Of a stretch of DNA of 64,000 nt, positions 38,101 to 50,191 are shown one piece after another (position 1 is the first letter of the stretch; each line of letters opens with the position of its first letter). The stretch comes from Luidia sarsii (Eukaryota; Echinodermata; Asteroidea; Paxillosida; Luidiidae), in contig OX465113.1 of assembly GCA_949987565.1 (NCBI GenBank), forward strand, positions 8,217,270 through 8,281,269, read 5' to 3'. The notes under the pieces were generated by a model. It was not told the DNA's origin. It saw only the letters and a list, made by a program, of their open reading frames with translations, and made no database searches. Both the position numbers and the translations under genes were made by a program.

Positions 38101-40640
38101 CACTGCGAAGCGGTCTATTAATTATACCCTATTCGCCCTAAAACACGCCCAGGTGTTTTCCGTGCAAGTTTTCGACAGCGGGGCAGTTGCGTTATGATCT
38201 AATTAAATGGGGAAAAGGGGGAAAGTAAAGAAGGTCACCATGCTCAAGAGAATGCTCCCGAGCCAAACTGGACTCATCGGTCCGTTGGTGAGGAAGGGTG
38301 TAGATTCGGCACGCTTGTCGTAAGTTGGGCAATAATTGACCGCGGGTTTGTCTGTCTGTCTGTCTTTCTGTCTCGGATTTGACTGATCTGAGCGGGGATG
38401 CCTAAAGCCTCGGTGCCGGACTGGACAGGACAGCCAGCCTGCCAGGACTATTATCAGCGGGGCCTTTCGGGAACGCGTCTACGGGCGCAGAGGGGGTGAG
38501 GCGGGGAGGGAGGTGCGACTGGGCCCGGCCCTCACGGGAGGGGGACACGGTCGGCGGCCGGTCGAGTGTCGTGAGGGCCAGATAGCTTAACAACGTGCAA
38601 CGCATTAGAGACCGGTCCGTAGTGAAAACTTAATGACAGCCATCAAAGGGACTCAGCAGAACTCGCCAGTCAAGGCTGCTCTAATGTATATACTGGCTTC
38701 ACCCCCTATGAAATGCAGGGATACCGAGGCTGCAAAATCTACGGGGTTCTTGATACAACCCCCACTGTCAACGGATAACTGCTGCTTTCAATAATGTGGT
38801 GTTTATTTGTATACACGACAACAACGACCTCTATACCATACGACCTTGTCAAGAGAACAAAAACAGCCCCAAGTCCCTGTTTTTGACGAGATCGGATCAA
38901 TTCCAAACGTGAACTTGACTCATCCGAACAACATGCTAGTGTGGTGAGGTACCGTAGTCTAGTGGGCTTTACCCATGTAACAGGTCGCAGAAGATTCTAG
39001 CAGTCCAAACCCTCACCCCTGCCTCTGCCATAATTATAGCACAGAATGCCACTGTCGTTCGGGCTTCTGCACAGCAAAATTATGGGAGCCGCATGACACG
39101 AATAATTACCGATTACCACAAACGATTACATCTCCAAATGAAGGAACTGCAAACTGCTCAAAGGGAAAGTTTTATTTTGGGACATGACAGCCAGCATCAT
39201 CAAGTAACTCCTTGTCAACGCACACGACTGCAGGCTAAATCTGCGCTCGGGCCTAGATCTTCAAGCATCTGTTATTTTTTCTCTTCAACGATTGCCTTCA
39301 ATGATTTAGTAGTTGATTGGTTAGTGTGACGCAAATAACCTTACAGACATTACACTTGGCTAATGTCTTCATACTTCACCGATTGCCGCTACCATTGACT
39401 CCATTAGGGTTAACTAGTATGGACCTGCAAAAATATGTCAATCACGGACAACTCCTATACGCCATCTCCGGTCGCAATAAGTGCATGAGTCTATGGGAAT
39501 TGGCAGCAGCCGCGAGCTTCATCGATGTCCATGGTCTCGTGTGTAATATGAAGCCGTAGCCATGGAGCCGTTGGCTCAATGTTATAAGAGACATAGGCCT
39601 ACCATGGAAAGAGGAGAACATAGCATATGTCTCCACATTGGGATCTTTGCGATGCAATTTGATTACACGTAGGTTCGGATGGCGGTCGTGATACGGGATT
39701 TGGGGCCGATTAACAACGACGGACGCGATGACTGTTTGACTTGGGCCGTCTGCTCTCGATCAAATTTCTTCCCCTGCTTCCACCCCTCCTGACCGAAGCG
39801 AGGGGAGGGGTGGGTAGAGGGTCGATGCCTCTCACACGATTCCTGCCCTACACTCACACCCTCTCCCGTCCAAAGAAGATCCCAGGCATCCCTCGCTATA
39901 TAAATCTCCCATTTTTCTCTTCCTGTCTTGTTCTTTAAACAAATCCCCTGAAAAAAATCATTACCCCCAACAATTGGAACACTTGACCGAGGCAATGGCC
40001 TCCTAGGTTGTTTAATGAGGGCATAAACAGCCGGTCTCTTTCTCTGCCTCCCCAATCTCATCCCTGCCCGTGCAGAAGTGCCTTGGCGCGGCCAGTAGAT
40101 GAACCAATATACCCGAAAGTGTTCCAACGACGATACATCCATTGCGCGTCCTTATACCTCTCGCTGTGTACACACCCGCGTATACAGGGCAACATATGGC
40201 GTACCACTTGAGTTCCCGTACAGGCCCGACTCCTTTCTCTCTCGATTGCCAACATTTATCGCGCCTTATATCATGAGTAACTGTTGACTATCAGTACATG
40301 TATAAAACTAAAGTGAACTACCACTAGCACAGCGCCCATTCAATCCCGCTGAGTTATTTGGAAGTCCAAGGGGACGTGGGCTCTTTTATTTTTTGAGGGA
40401 AGGATTTTTTCTTATTTTTTAAAAACGATTTATCACTTTATCGAGTTCCTTCGCTTAGTAGTGATGCGGATGATACTTTTTTTTCTGTTGGCGGTACAAG
40501 CGCCCGTGGGTTTAAACATTAGATTCCCAGACGAGTCCGTTCCCCCGTGGATAGTTCTGCCCCGTGGTGGAACCACACGCCGTCCCTTGCATGACATGAA
40601 ACTCCCAAGATGACCACGGGGTGCAAACGATTCTCGCTGT
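35196..40640. other. Intron segment, nothing recognised
   Basis: Non-coding, AT-moderate. It contains an AAATAAATAAATAAA patch (about 36064-36080), a TGTC run (about 38349-38365) and TAGGCCTA at 37440-37447 and 39594-39601. No ORF carries a known motif. Confidence 0.5.
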
Positions 40641-41019
40641 CTCTTCTTCTTCTTCGTCTTCTTCTTCTTCTTCTTCTTCTTCTTCTTCTTTTTTTCCCCA
40701 CTTTTTTATTTTGTATTATTTGTTCTTGTATATATTTGTCAACTGTATTTTTGGTTTCATTTGGAAAATAAAGTTTTCCTTTGAAAAGTCAAAAAAAGTC
40801 TTCTTCTTCTTTTTCTTCTTCTTCTTTTTCTTCTTCTTCTTCTTCTACTTTTTCTTCTTCTTCTTCTTCTTCTTCTTCTTTTTTTTTTTCTTTTTCTTTT
40901 TCTTCTTCTCCTTTTTCTTCTTCTTCTTCTCCTTCTTCTTCTTCCCTCTTTCATATAATTATCTGCACTTGCAGTCAGCCAAATCTTTGGCTAAACTTCA
41001 TAGAAAGTAGGGGGAAACC
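40641..41019 (+). mobile_element. Retrotransposon 3' tail, copy A, with flanking (CTT)n
   Basis: A 5' CTT array (40641-40693) is followed by an AT-rich tail with AAAATAAAGTTTTCC (about 40765-40779) and TTTGAAAAGTC, then a second CTT array (about 40800-40950) and a unique segment ending AAGTAGGGGGAAACC at 41019. The AATAAAG motif near the 3' end followed by a microsatellite is typical of the ends of non-LTR retrotransposons. The same arrangement recurs 830 bp downstream. No reverse-transcriptase coding remains. Confidence 0.5.
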
Positions 41020-41159
41020 TTTCCTCTCTCTCCTATCCTTTCCTCTCTCTCCTTTCCTTTCCTCTCTCTCCCATCTTTAAATGTGTACATTTCTGTTTAT
41101 TCTGTTCATACATGTATATTCATTATTTGTTTACTTCCATGTACTGAATGTTAATTCGT

Positions 41160-41480
41160 ATCTTCTTCATTGAATGTTTTCTATATCATTTAATGTTACA
41201 CCTATTTCATTTTATGTTATCCCACACCTATTTCATTTTATGTTATCCCTATAACACTGAAAGTGTTTCCCTATATCATTGAATGTTTTCTCTTTCATTG
41301 AATGTTATCCCTATCATTTTTTGAAATTTAAATCGTTATTTTTTCACATCATTGAATGTGACTCTTATCATCTATTGTCATTACCATCAATTAATGATTA
41401 TGTTTATCATTGAAAGCATTTGTTTCATCAAAGTCTTTGAAATGTTGCCTTCCCTCTCATTGAATGTTTTCGTTTTCATT
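41160..41480. repeat. Degenerate tandem motif CATTGAATGTT
   Basis: CATTGAATGT or close variants occur at about 41169, 41277, 41297, 41351 and 41457, with looser forms (CATTTAATGTT, CATTTTATGTTATCCC twice, CATTGAAAGCATT) between them. Spacing is irregular (20-110 bp). It looks like an old, decayed tandem repeat between the two retrotransposon tails. Confidence 0.5.
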
Positions 41481-41518
41481 TTGTAATACACCGTGTTTTC
41501 TGTTTTTCCAATTGTATG

Positions 41519-41728
41519 ATTGTTTTTCCCCTTTTTTATTTTATATTATTTGTTCCTGTATAAATTTGTCAACTGTATTTTGTGTTTCATTTGGAAAATA
41601 AAGTTTTCCTTTGAAAAGTAAAAAAAAAGTCTTTTTCTTCTTCTTCTTCTTCTTCTTCTTCTTCTTCTTCTTCTTCCCTCTTTCATATAAAATCTTTGGC
41701 TAAACTTCATAGAAAGTAGGGGGAAACC
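41519..41728 (+). mobile_element. Retrotransposon 3' tail, copy B, with (CTT)n
   Basis: Nearly identical to copy A at an offset of 830 bp: CTTTTTTATTTT, TTTGTCAACTGTATTTT, the AAAATAAAGTTTTCC tail, a shorter CTT array (about 41631-41675), then TTTCATATAAAATCTTTGG to AAGTAGGGGGAAACC. Compared with A it lacks about 24 bp after TTTCATATAA. Because the sequence beyond the microsatellite is shared too, the pair is better explained by a local duplication than by two independent insertions. Confidence 0.5.
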
Positions 41729-44700
41729 CGCCCATAAATAACAGCTTGCACTTTAAATCATTTAATCTCCTATTTTGATATTTTTTGTGGCCTGTTTCAT
41801 TGTTCACGCCCCCATTTTATTCATGGTTAGCATGCCACGAAAAGTCAGACGTACTTTTCCCCCACTTTTTGTATTATTATTTAAACCCCTCTCCCTCCCT
41901 CTCTGTGCTCCCTCCCCCTCTACACACACACACTCTCTGGACGTGGCCGAGCCAGGCATCTCGGCCCGAGACACTGTGGGGTCGGTTCCTCGGTGCTCGA
42001 GGCTTCACTTGCTTGGACTCCGTGGAATAATGCAACCCCGCTTCCATTCACTAGCTGCCGTAGAAGTGACGGATTTGAACGGATTTGTCCAGCGTGGGAA
42101 AACAGCCCCAGTTCCGCAAATCGGCTTACCAATCGGAAGAGATTTGAAGTGGAGGTTTGGGGGAGGGAGGTCGGGGGGGGATGGAGGGAGGGTTAGTTGT
42201 GTAGAATGAGTGGAGGCTCTGTGGTGGCTGAAGACCCACCCGGCTTCCGTGTCTGCGCTGAGAACGGTCTCTACTACACAAGGCGACGCGGGTACCATTC
42301 TTCTTTTCTCTCTCTCTCTCCCAGTCCCAGCCCTGGCCGCACGCTTGTGCACCTTGGCGAGAACAGCGCCCTGCGGCAACGCTTGTCCAAAGTGCGGTAA
42401 TCTCAATAATTATACCGGAGATATTTTTATTTGGTTCATAAACAGACTTAAGTCTGCAAAACATGTGTTTGTCAAGGGATGAAGTGGTGGTGGTAGTGGT
42501 GGTTGCTTGGAAGGGGGAAAGGAAGGGGCATGTTCATTTGTAGGTGACCAAGGCTTTAAAGAATAAAATGAAATGATTAAAGTAGAAGACATGATTCCCG
42601 GCTGCATGCACCCGCCTGTGGGTGGAGTGGCTCATTCTACCCTCCCTCACTTTCAATGAAGTGGTGTCGCTCAAATAGAATCCTATCTTGCAACTTCTCT
42701 GGTCGCTCTACTCGGACGATTTACTATCTATCACGGAGACGCATCATCTCTATTACAGACATGGTTTTTGTTTCTATTTGCCTCTTTTTGGCCCTGCGAT
42801 TTCGAAATGATACCTCCATCCTCACAGCAACAGAAACCCAGTATTGGTCATTGTGTAACATTGATAGAAATAGAAATGAATATGTTTTGTCATAAAGGCT
42901 ACACGTTTGTGCAAGCTAAGTGAGACAAGGCCTGCGTATCCCAAGTCGTATAAGAACGTCGAAGGCTTTGGTCATACGTAAGCGTTTGGAATTCATTATA
43001 AATCCTATACCACCTCTATTATTTGACCATTCGACCATTCATACCAATAACGATTGAACCATGTTATTATTCCTGAATTCATGTCTAATTTAGACATTGA
43101 GATTTCTCCATACTGTCTTACAGTCGACCTTCAAGAAATGATTTCCTTACTATTGAATAATAGGTTTGGTCCATTGATTGAAATATATACATTGTACAAA
43201 AATTCCACCTTCGTTTTCATTTATTCAGACACAAAAAATCAGCGCATACAGTCCGCGACAAACAGCCGGGAAAATGAAATGCATAAATGTGTGTTATTAT
43301 ATATGATAAATAAAAAACTTCGAAATTTGACCCAGTCAGAAAAAGTACAGTGTTTGAACCCATCGTTGCCAAAGCGATCAACAAAGTTACCCCAACAGTC
43401 GCGAGCAAAACAATTTAATAAGGATTAAGATCAAAACAAAAAATACCCTCAGAGCAAACGGACCTACAAGAAAAATAAGACGAAATGCTGTCAAAAAGGA
43501 GAAGGGGAGGGGAGTATTTTGTGGACCTCTGGGTCCCCCCCACACACGTCTAACACCTTTAAAGAATGAGAAATAACCACAATTCGTCTGACGTTTATTC
43601 CGCCTTAGGAGGGGTCGCCTGAACTTGTTCTTCAAACACCGACCCGGGTGTGCGCGCACCCTAACCCACAGCCCGGTGTCTGAGCCCATTTTTTTTTCAA
43701 GAAGCCCAGCCCCCAGAACAAGTGAGGAAAAGAAAGGAAGAAAAAATCAAACCAAAAAAAGAAAAAGAAAAAGAACGAAAAAGTATGGGCGATCCTTGCC
43801 TTATCAACGTATCCGATCTGCGGTGACAGAAGGTACCGACTCAACGCGGCCCTTTGAAGCCGGAGATTGGAGTTCTGAGCCCCCCGCCAAAGAGGCCTGG
43901 TCCATCGGTGCTCGGTGTGCCGTGAAATGGGCCTTAATCGACCAACATGTGGCTCCCCAAGCCCCATAATAGGCCTTTATCCAAACTTAGTCAACGGAGT
44001 TATGAGTGGACTTGGGGGTCACAATAACAACGCCACATAATGCAATTTTATTATCGCATTTTTTTCTTTTTAGAAGGGCGATCATTATTATATCCTTCAT
44101 TTTTTGTGTTTCTCCCTGTTTTGCTATTTTTGCAGGGATTTAGTAACTGTCGTTAGATCCATAGAGGAGTGACTTTACGCACGTGGAAAGCAACAATATT
44201 CGGGGGAGGGGAAGGCTTTTAATCCTCCATGGAAGAAATTGAACATTCGAGCCCAGAAAAAATATCACCATGGCACAAAGAATACTTTATTTGACAAGGC
44301 TAGATACAAAAAGCCAGTGGTGGATAACTCTCGATTTAGAAAGCAACTCTAGACTATTTCATTTCTTCATGATTTTTAAGAAACCCCTTTTTCCGGCCCG
44401 ACAGTGCCATCAATGCATTACTTCCAGCGGACGACGTGAATGCCAAGCTGACTGCTCCTCACGTCTGCAAACCTAATGTAGCACAGACTAGACATTAAAA
44501 CAGTTAGCCCCAAACCACTGCATCGACTCAGCCCAACCCCGACACCACCAGAATTTAATTTCAGAACATCATTTACACGTACACATTGATTCGTGTTTCA
44601 TCATGTTCATTTTTTTTAATATCATATATTCGCCTTGCTTTTAAAAGACACAAAAATGCCGGCACTTTAATCGTTTTGGGCAGCGTCGCGTGAACAGTTG

Positions 44701-46937
44701 CCATCTTGGTCAGCAATTTGGCCCGCGGCGGGACGAATATCTAGCGCCGTAAAATCAAAGCGACCGGAAACGTTCTTATCAATCTTATTTCTTCCTCCTC
44801 CCCATTCTCGTGTCTCCATTGGAAACAAGCATGCGCAGAGGACGTGTCCAACCCCCCCCCCCCCCCATGAACGGATTAACTCAAGTGTTCCGCGTCTATG
44901 TCTTGCTTTTTAGAGGAGAAGCACAAGTTGAGGACAAGGCAAATTAAGTCTTTGGAATCACTATAAACACCGCAACAAATAAAAGACCTCTATAAAATGC
45001 GAAGATTCGTGCTGCGTATATATATGAAGCGGCATCAAGTTTTTACTTTGTCTTCTTCATTGTTTTAAAATAAGAATTGATGTCCTGTTACTATTTGTGC
45101 TTACATGAGCTAGAATTTTCAATCCCTCAAAGATTGATTAAAAAAACCCAAGAGAAAACGCAAAATAGGAGCTGGGTTCCAGCTACAGTATTGGACTCGC
45201 GCCGCGCGCTCTGGGTTGGACTTCGCTGTACATGTAATTGTTTTCGTTGGTCGGCTGCCAGGGGTTGAGGGAGGGGCGGGTTCTCGCAACTGGAGGGGAC
45301 CATTTTCCAGCGAGCGGCAGTCTCCGAAGACACTTCCAAAGGCAAACTCAATTGCGATTTGTTTTGTGTGGTTTGTTAGAGGCCTCGTCCGCGGAAGAGG
45401 ATGGGGCTGGTGTGCGAAGACGGCATTGACAATTAGGCGCTGTCGGGAAGGCCGTCCGTCTGACCGAGCCGCCCAAATTGAAATTGAATTGAGCTCCGAT
45501 TCAAGTCGACAAAAAACTCATCCGCTGTTGTCCTGATCCCCGTCGTTATCAAATTTTAAAGAGAGCCCAAAAAAGTATGCATTGTGTTTTCTTACTATCT
45601 TTAACAAAAATCCTTTGAAATGTGCTATTCTTTTTCCTGTTGTTAGCCCTGCTTTCAATCCGATGGATACCTGCGTTATAATAACTGGTACCGAGAACTA
45701 GACAATTAGTAAGGACCCGCCGTGTCTGGCAATACACGACTCACTCACTGATTGTATAACTGGTATTTGACCATTTTTCATCTTTCCATTCGTCATTTCT
45801 TCATCATGTTACCAATTTTTCTTCTCTCTAGAAGTTGGCGGGCAGATTTGTTAATGATTATATTAATGTCTCCGTTCGGCCCCGGAGTGGCACGACCTAC
45901 AGCGTTCCTTTCCTTTGCCTTTATGCTTCTCCCATTCTGTAATAATTTCCGGTAATTGCTACTTGGCTGGCTGATTTGACATGCGTATCAGGGCAAGTGT
46001 GAGCCAGTAGGATGGAGAGGGGGTAGGAGTGAGGGGCAGAGAGTTGAAAAAAGAGAAGATGTAAATGAGATAACATCAAAGGTCAGCAATCATAGAGCCC
46101 CCTAACCAAAAATAGGAGAAATAAGGACATAAATGGAGTTGCATGAACCAGTATGCTCGTTAACTCGCGCGATGGAGGGAAAGGAAGAAGGGATGAGGCA
46201 GAGAGAAGGCTGAAGCATTTCTGTCGGATCCCGACGGGAAAGGAAGAACAATCCTGCCAAAAAGTTGGAATGAAATCTCGCGGAAAAAGGGGGTTGATGT
46301 TGTCAAATTGGTTTAAGCTCATGGTATTTGATTTGTCTCTCTCTCACAATCTCTTACTATTCCGGTAATGGACGCAACGGGTTGTGCTTAGCATACGCTC
46401 CAACGATGCACGAACGAGAAAGGTGGAAAAATTAAGGTATTAATAAAAAAGGGTATTCTTCAGGTTTTTTTTCCCTTTCCCCCCGTTTTCCACCCGCCCT
46501 GCCCTTTTCACCCGTGGTCGAACTGGGAGGAAACACTGCTTTGGCGGCGTGTTTTTGAAGTGTATAATTTCTGTCGGTGTAAATAACGAGTAGTGTCTTG
46601 CCGAGGTTATGAGTCTGTGAAGGGCACAAACGGACGCACGCAGTTGTAATGAAAGAAAAAAGGCGGCTTTATTAGCTGCGTATTAACTGCCGTATAATTC
46701 GCCGTAATGGATTTGTTCACAAGTGTGTTAAGATCACCGGCTGAGGTGGTAGTTTTTTCCTCCCCTCTCTTCTCTCTTTCCCATTTGATGTTTTCATCTG
46801 TTGTCGCTAGCAGCGTATTTGGCCGTCCATGGAGGTATTTCACCTGTTCACAATCGGGTTTCATGCCGAACTGCCAGTTTAACCTTCACGCCAAGCGTGC
46901 GATATATATTAAAAAATAAAACGACACGACAGAGGGT
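41729..46937. other. Intron segment, nothing recognised
   Basis: Non-coding with no clear repeat apart from a C15 run (about 44852-44866). ORFs of 60-144 codons overlap on both strands and show no known domain. A pyrimidine-rich 41880-41935 patch ends in CA repeats. Confidence 0.5.
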
Positions 46938-47120
46938 AAAGAAGAAGTAGAAGAAGGTGAAGAAGAAGTAAAGGAAGAAGAAGAAGAAGACGAAGAAGAA
47001 GAAGATGAAGAAGAAGAAGAAGAAGAAGAAGAAGAAGATGAAGAAGAAGAAGAAGAAGATGATGAAGAAGAAGAAGAAGAAGATGAAGAAGAAGAAGAAG
47101 AAGAAAAAGAAGAAGAAGAC
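46938..47120. repeat. (GAA)n trinucleotide array close to the exon 2 acceptor
   Basis: About 180 bp of GAA with GAT, GTA and AAG interruptions on the transcribed-sense strand, ending about 300 bp before the splice acceptor of exon 2. The Lys-rich and Ser-rich ORFs are artefacts. Long GAA tracts in introns are known to hinder transcription in other genes (human FXN). Whether this interrupted tract does so is unknown. Confidence 0.95.
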
Positions 47121-47419
47121 ATTTAAGATTCATTTAAGAGGACAGTGTTTATTGAGTGGACACGTCGGACCAAGTTTGGGCTTGTGTGTCTGTGGTTGCT
47201 TCCATCAAGGCCGGGACATCAAGGTCGGGCCACGCGGTCGGGCCACGCGGTCGGTTTGTTTCCGTGGTTTTGGTTCCGACTTTCTTGAGTCTGCTGGAGT
47301 CTGGAGAAAAGCTGAGCACTTATTTTTCTTTAATATTGACGCTATAAGGGACCGTGAATTTTGTTGCTTTTGATTAAATATGGTTTTCCTTTTTGTCTAT
47401 CTTTTCTTGCCTTATCCAG

Positions 47420-48444
47420 AATCTAAACGGCCACGGTTAGAGATCATCAGAGCTCCGAGCAGTCCCGCCGCTAGTTGTGGTTCGGCCCTGAGCCCTCCTA
47501 ACCCAACCTCTCCCAACCTAAGCGTAGAGCCCCACCCTGCTAGGACGGACTCAGAGACGATCTCCCAGCGGCACGGCCACGACGACCGTGTGACTCCACC
47601 GGCCAAGATGCTCTCACCCACGCCCAGCCCACGCGGGGACGCCCCGTCCAGCCCGCGCTCCGAGGGCAGCGGCCGGGGACTCCGGGAAGACTACGTGGAG
47701 CGGGACGCTTACCGGGAGCAACGGCCTAACGGTGCCGGCGGCCCGGCAGAGCAGCTCTCCCCCGCCCAACTCCTGGGCTTCCACGGCCGGATAAAAGGGC
47801 CACAGCGGGCGCCCGTTGACGTCCTATGCCGGCTCTTCCCGGCGCAGAAGCGCAGCGTTCTGCAGCTCGTCCTGCAAGGTTGCAACGGCGACATTACGCA
47901 GGCCATCGAACAGCTGCTCAACAGCCAGAGGGACGAGTCGCCCGGCGGTGTGGCCGCTACTCTAGCCGGTGCCGCCCCCAACTTACTGCAGGCCTCAGGC
48001 GTTCCGTCCGTAGCCGCGGCCGCCTCGCTGCCGGCCAACTTCCAGCCCAGTGCCACCGTCACCACGGACTCGCACGGCGGCTACATCACGCACCGACCCT
48101 ACCTGCCCAACAGTCAGCACCTGAACCCCGGCGGGATGAAGTCTGCCTTCTCGCCGCTGACCACGGCCCTTCCCGTGCCCAGCGGATCGGAAAAGGCGCC
48201 GCCGGCCGCCGCCGTGGCCTCCGGCCTGCCCCAGATGCGCTTCGCCTACCCGCCCTACCCACGGGGACTGACCCTGTGGAACCCCTACCAGCCCGCCGTG
48301 CTTCCAGCGGCCTTCGGGGTGCGGCCGGCCGGCGGGGCGGCGGACTACACCTTCAGCGGGATCATGCGCGACCTTAGCAACGGGCACGGCGGCAAGGATT
48401 GCCGGCCCAACGGAACGTTCGGCGTCGGTGCCACCTGTGACTGA
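47420..48444 (+). CDS. DMRTA-type transcription factor, coding exon 2 (DMA domain and C-terminus)
   Basis: This exon encodes residues 156-496, ending at TGA 48442-48444. It is preceded by CTTATCCAG and joins exon 1 in frame through a split Glu codon. A Ser/Pro-rich linker (about 157-285), presumably disordered, leads to the DMA domain (about 287-323: PVDVLCRLFPAQKRSVLQLV, then LQGCNGDITQAIEQLL), a CUE-like ubiquitin-binding fold found in DMRTA and DMRT3 proteins. The C-terminal MRFAYPPYPRGL and DYTFSGIMRDLS blocks (about 428-475) correspond to the conserved end of vertebrate DMRTA2, which supports DMRTA rather than DMRT3. Vertebrate DMRTA genes act in forebrain, olfactory and germline development; the role here is inferred only by family. 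Strong GC bias and the complete frame indicate a functional gene. An overlapping 183-codon ORF in another frame (47826-48377) is a shadow. Confidence 0.96.
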
Positions 48445-48750
48445 GCCCGTGCCCGTGCACGCACGCCCAGCGCACCCATCGATCCATCCCACCAAACCCG
48501 CCTCATTCCTATCGGTGGAGTCGGCAACCCCTCACCGCACCACCAACAACTTGTGCTTGTTTGCCCACGTCAAAGGGTGTCCGTGACCAGACTCAAGCGA
48601 TCCCACCTATAGACACTCATTTGGAAGGACCATGGGTCACACCCAGCTTGTGTCGACAGATAAGATTTTGTTTAGATTTAAGAATCTAAGTTTATTAAAA
48701 GAGAAACAATTTTATCTTTATTAATAAAGAACCAGTCAGTGAACCTAATA
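48445..48750 (+). other. 3' UTR of the DMRTA-like gene
   Basis: GC-rich sequence for about 200 bp after the stop, then a sharp shift to AT-rich DNA. It ends at or shortly after the polyadenylation signal at 48723. Length is inferred from the signal, not from transcript data. Confidence 0.6.
48723..48728 (+). terminator. Polyadenylation signal AATAAA
   Basis: The first canonical AATAAA after the stop codon, 279 bp downstream, within TTAATAAAGAACC. No earlier AATAAA or ATTAAA lies at a better position except ATTAAA at about 48695, which could be an alternative signal. Confidence 0.6.
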
Positions 48751-50159
48751 TATATATATCCAAATCGAAGCCCCGTTTTAGGAAACCGCATCGTGTTTTT
48801 TTTTGCAAGGATAAACCATCTGAAGTGGTTTTATTCTTGTTTGCAAGTTTGCTCTTGCGACATCTGATGAACATGTCATAGTCGATAAGAACTAGAATTG
48901 ACTAAAAGAATAGCATGAAATGTGGAAAGGTTAGGTAAGGCGGTTCAAACCCATAGGTCTTTCTCTGAAGATATGAACAGTGACATGATGTGATGCACCG
49001 GGGGGGGGGGGGCTGGGACTTGTTTCTCATGTCAGTGGCACTTCCGTAAAAGGCTTCCTTCTACTCAAATCTGATTGTAACAAGGCACGAGTAAACTCTT
49101 GGCTGTTCCCTCTGAATACTCGACGTGCACGTCTGCAACGTTACTCCAGTGTCCATCATTTATATTAGTCATGTACCATATTATCACCACGCGTAGAAAT
49201 ATCATTTCGCACACAGATGACAAGGCGTACGTTCACAGATAATATTATCGACTGTAGTGTGCATCTTTTGTGGATAAAGAATAGTGTAATTAGATATTTC
49301 ATGATACAGATCCGGTATCACATTTGTCTTTTAACCGTGCCAACAGCATGTCGGAAAAAAATGGCCAAGGTAGAGTAAGCTGGTAACCCGACGATCAGAT
49401 ATATATATATATATATATGATACAGGCAGAATGTTTGGCTGTGGACACGCAAGCAGCCAGTCACTTAAAATGAAAGATGACTACAACAGCCTAATGAAAT
49501 ATTGTGTATACTCTGTTAGGCGGGTCTACCAACACGCGACCGTAATTCAATGCTAAGACTGGCCGCCATTGAAACCAACAAACCGCAGTAAAGGGATTTT
49601 AAAAATGATTCTATTGAACTGGGACGAAAAGTAACCCAGAAAGAGTATGATACCAGCTTTGGCTTTTTTCGTGTATGTTGTCGAATAAACGAAGACTGAA
49701 CCGCAAATCAGCCGATATCTAGAGAGTTTGGATTTGACATTGCACCAAATTATTGTCCTGCACAAAGCATCAGACAAATTGTGTACTACAATTTGAGTTG
49801 GTGTTCATTTTGAGCTGGTATTATCAAGTGCGATTCTGTGCCTGCGATCAAGACTTATGATCACTTACAACGTTGGAATGAAAAGAAAAAAAGGACTGGT
49901 AAAAAAGCAAGCTCGCTTTGTTTGATCGAAGGACTCCAACATAGTCACAACCTGAACGCTGCTGAAAAAGGGTTTTAACTTTTCACGGTAGTGATGTTAC
50001 ATCTCGTTTTACGAAAATGGCTGAGTGACGTACACTATTCCACCACGCATGCTCATGAATAATGATGCAGCTGCGGTCCCCAAGACACACGGGGAGGACT
50101 TCACGCGAATCACGTGACACAGCAACGACACTCGGGTAGTCGGGTTCCCTTTACCTATT

Positions 50160-50191
<32 letters not shown>

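Noticed and set aside
47826..48377. 183-codon ORF within exon 2, plus minus-strand ORFs of 118 and 166 codons
   Set aside because: Shadows of the GC-rich DMA exon. The DMA frame has clear family conservation.
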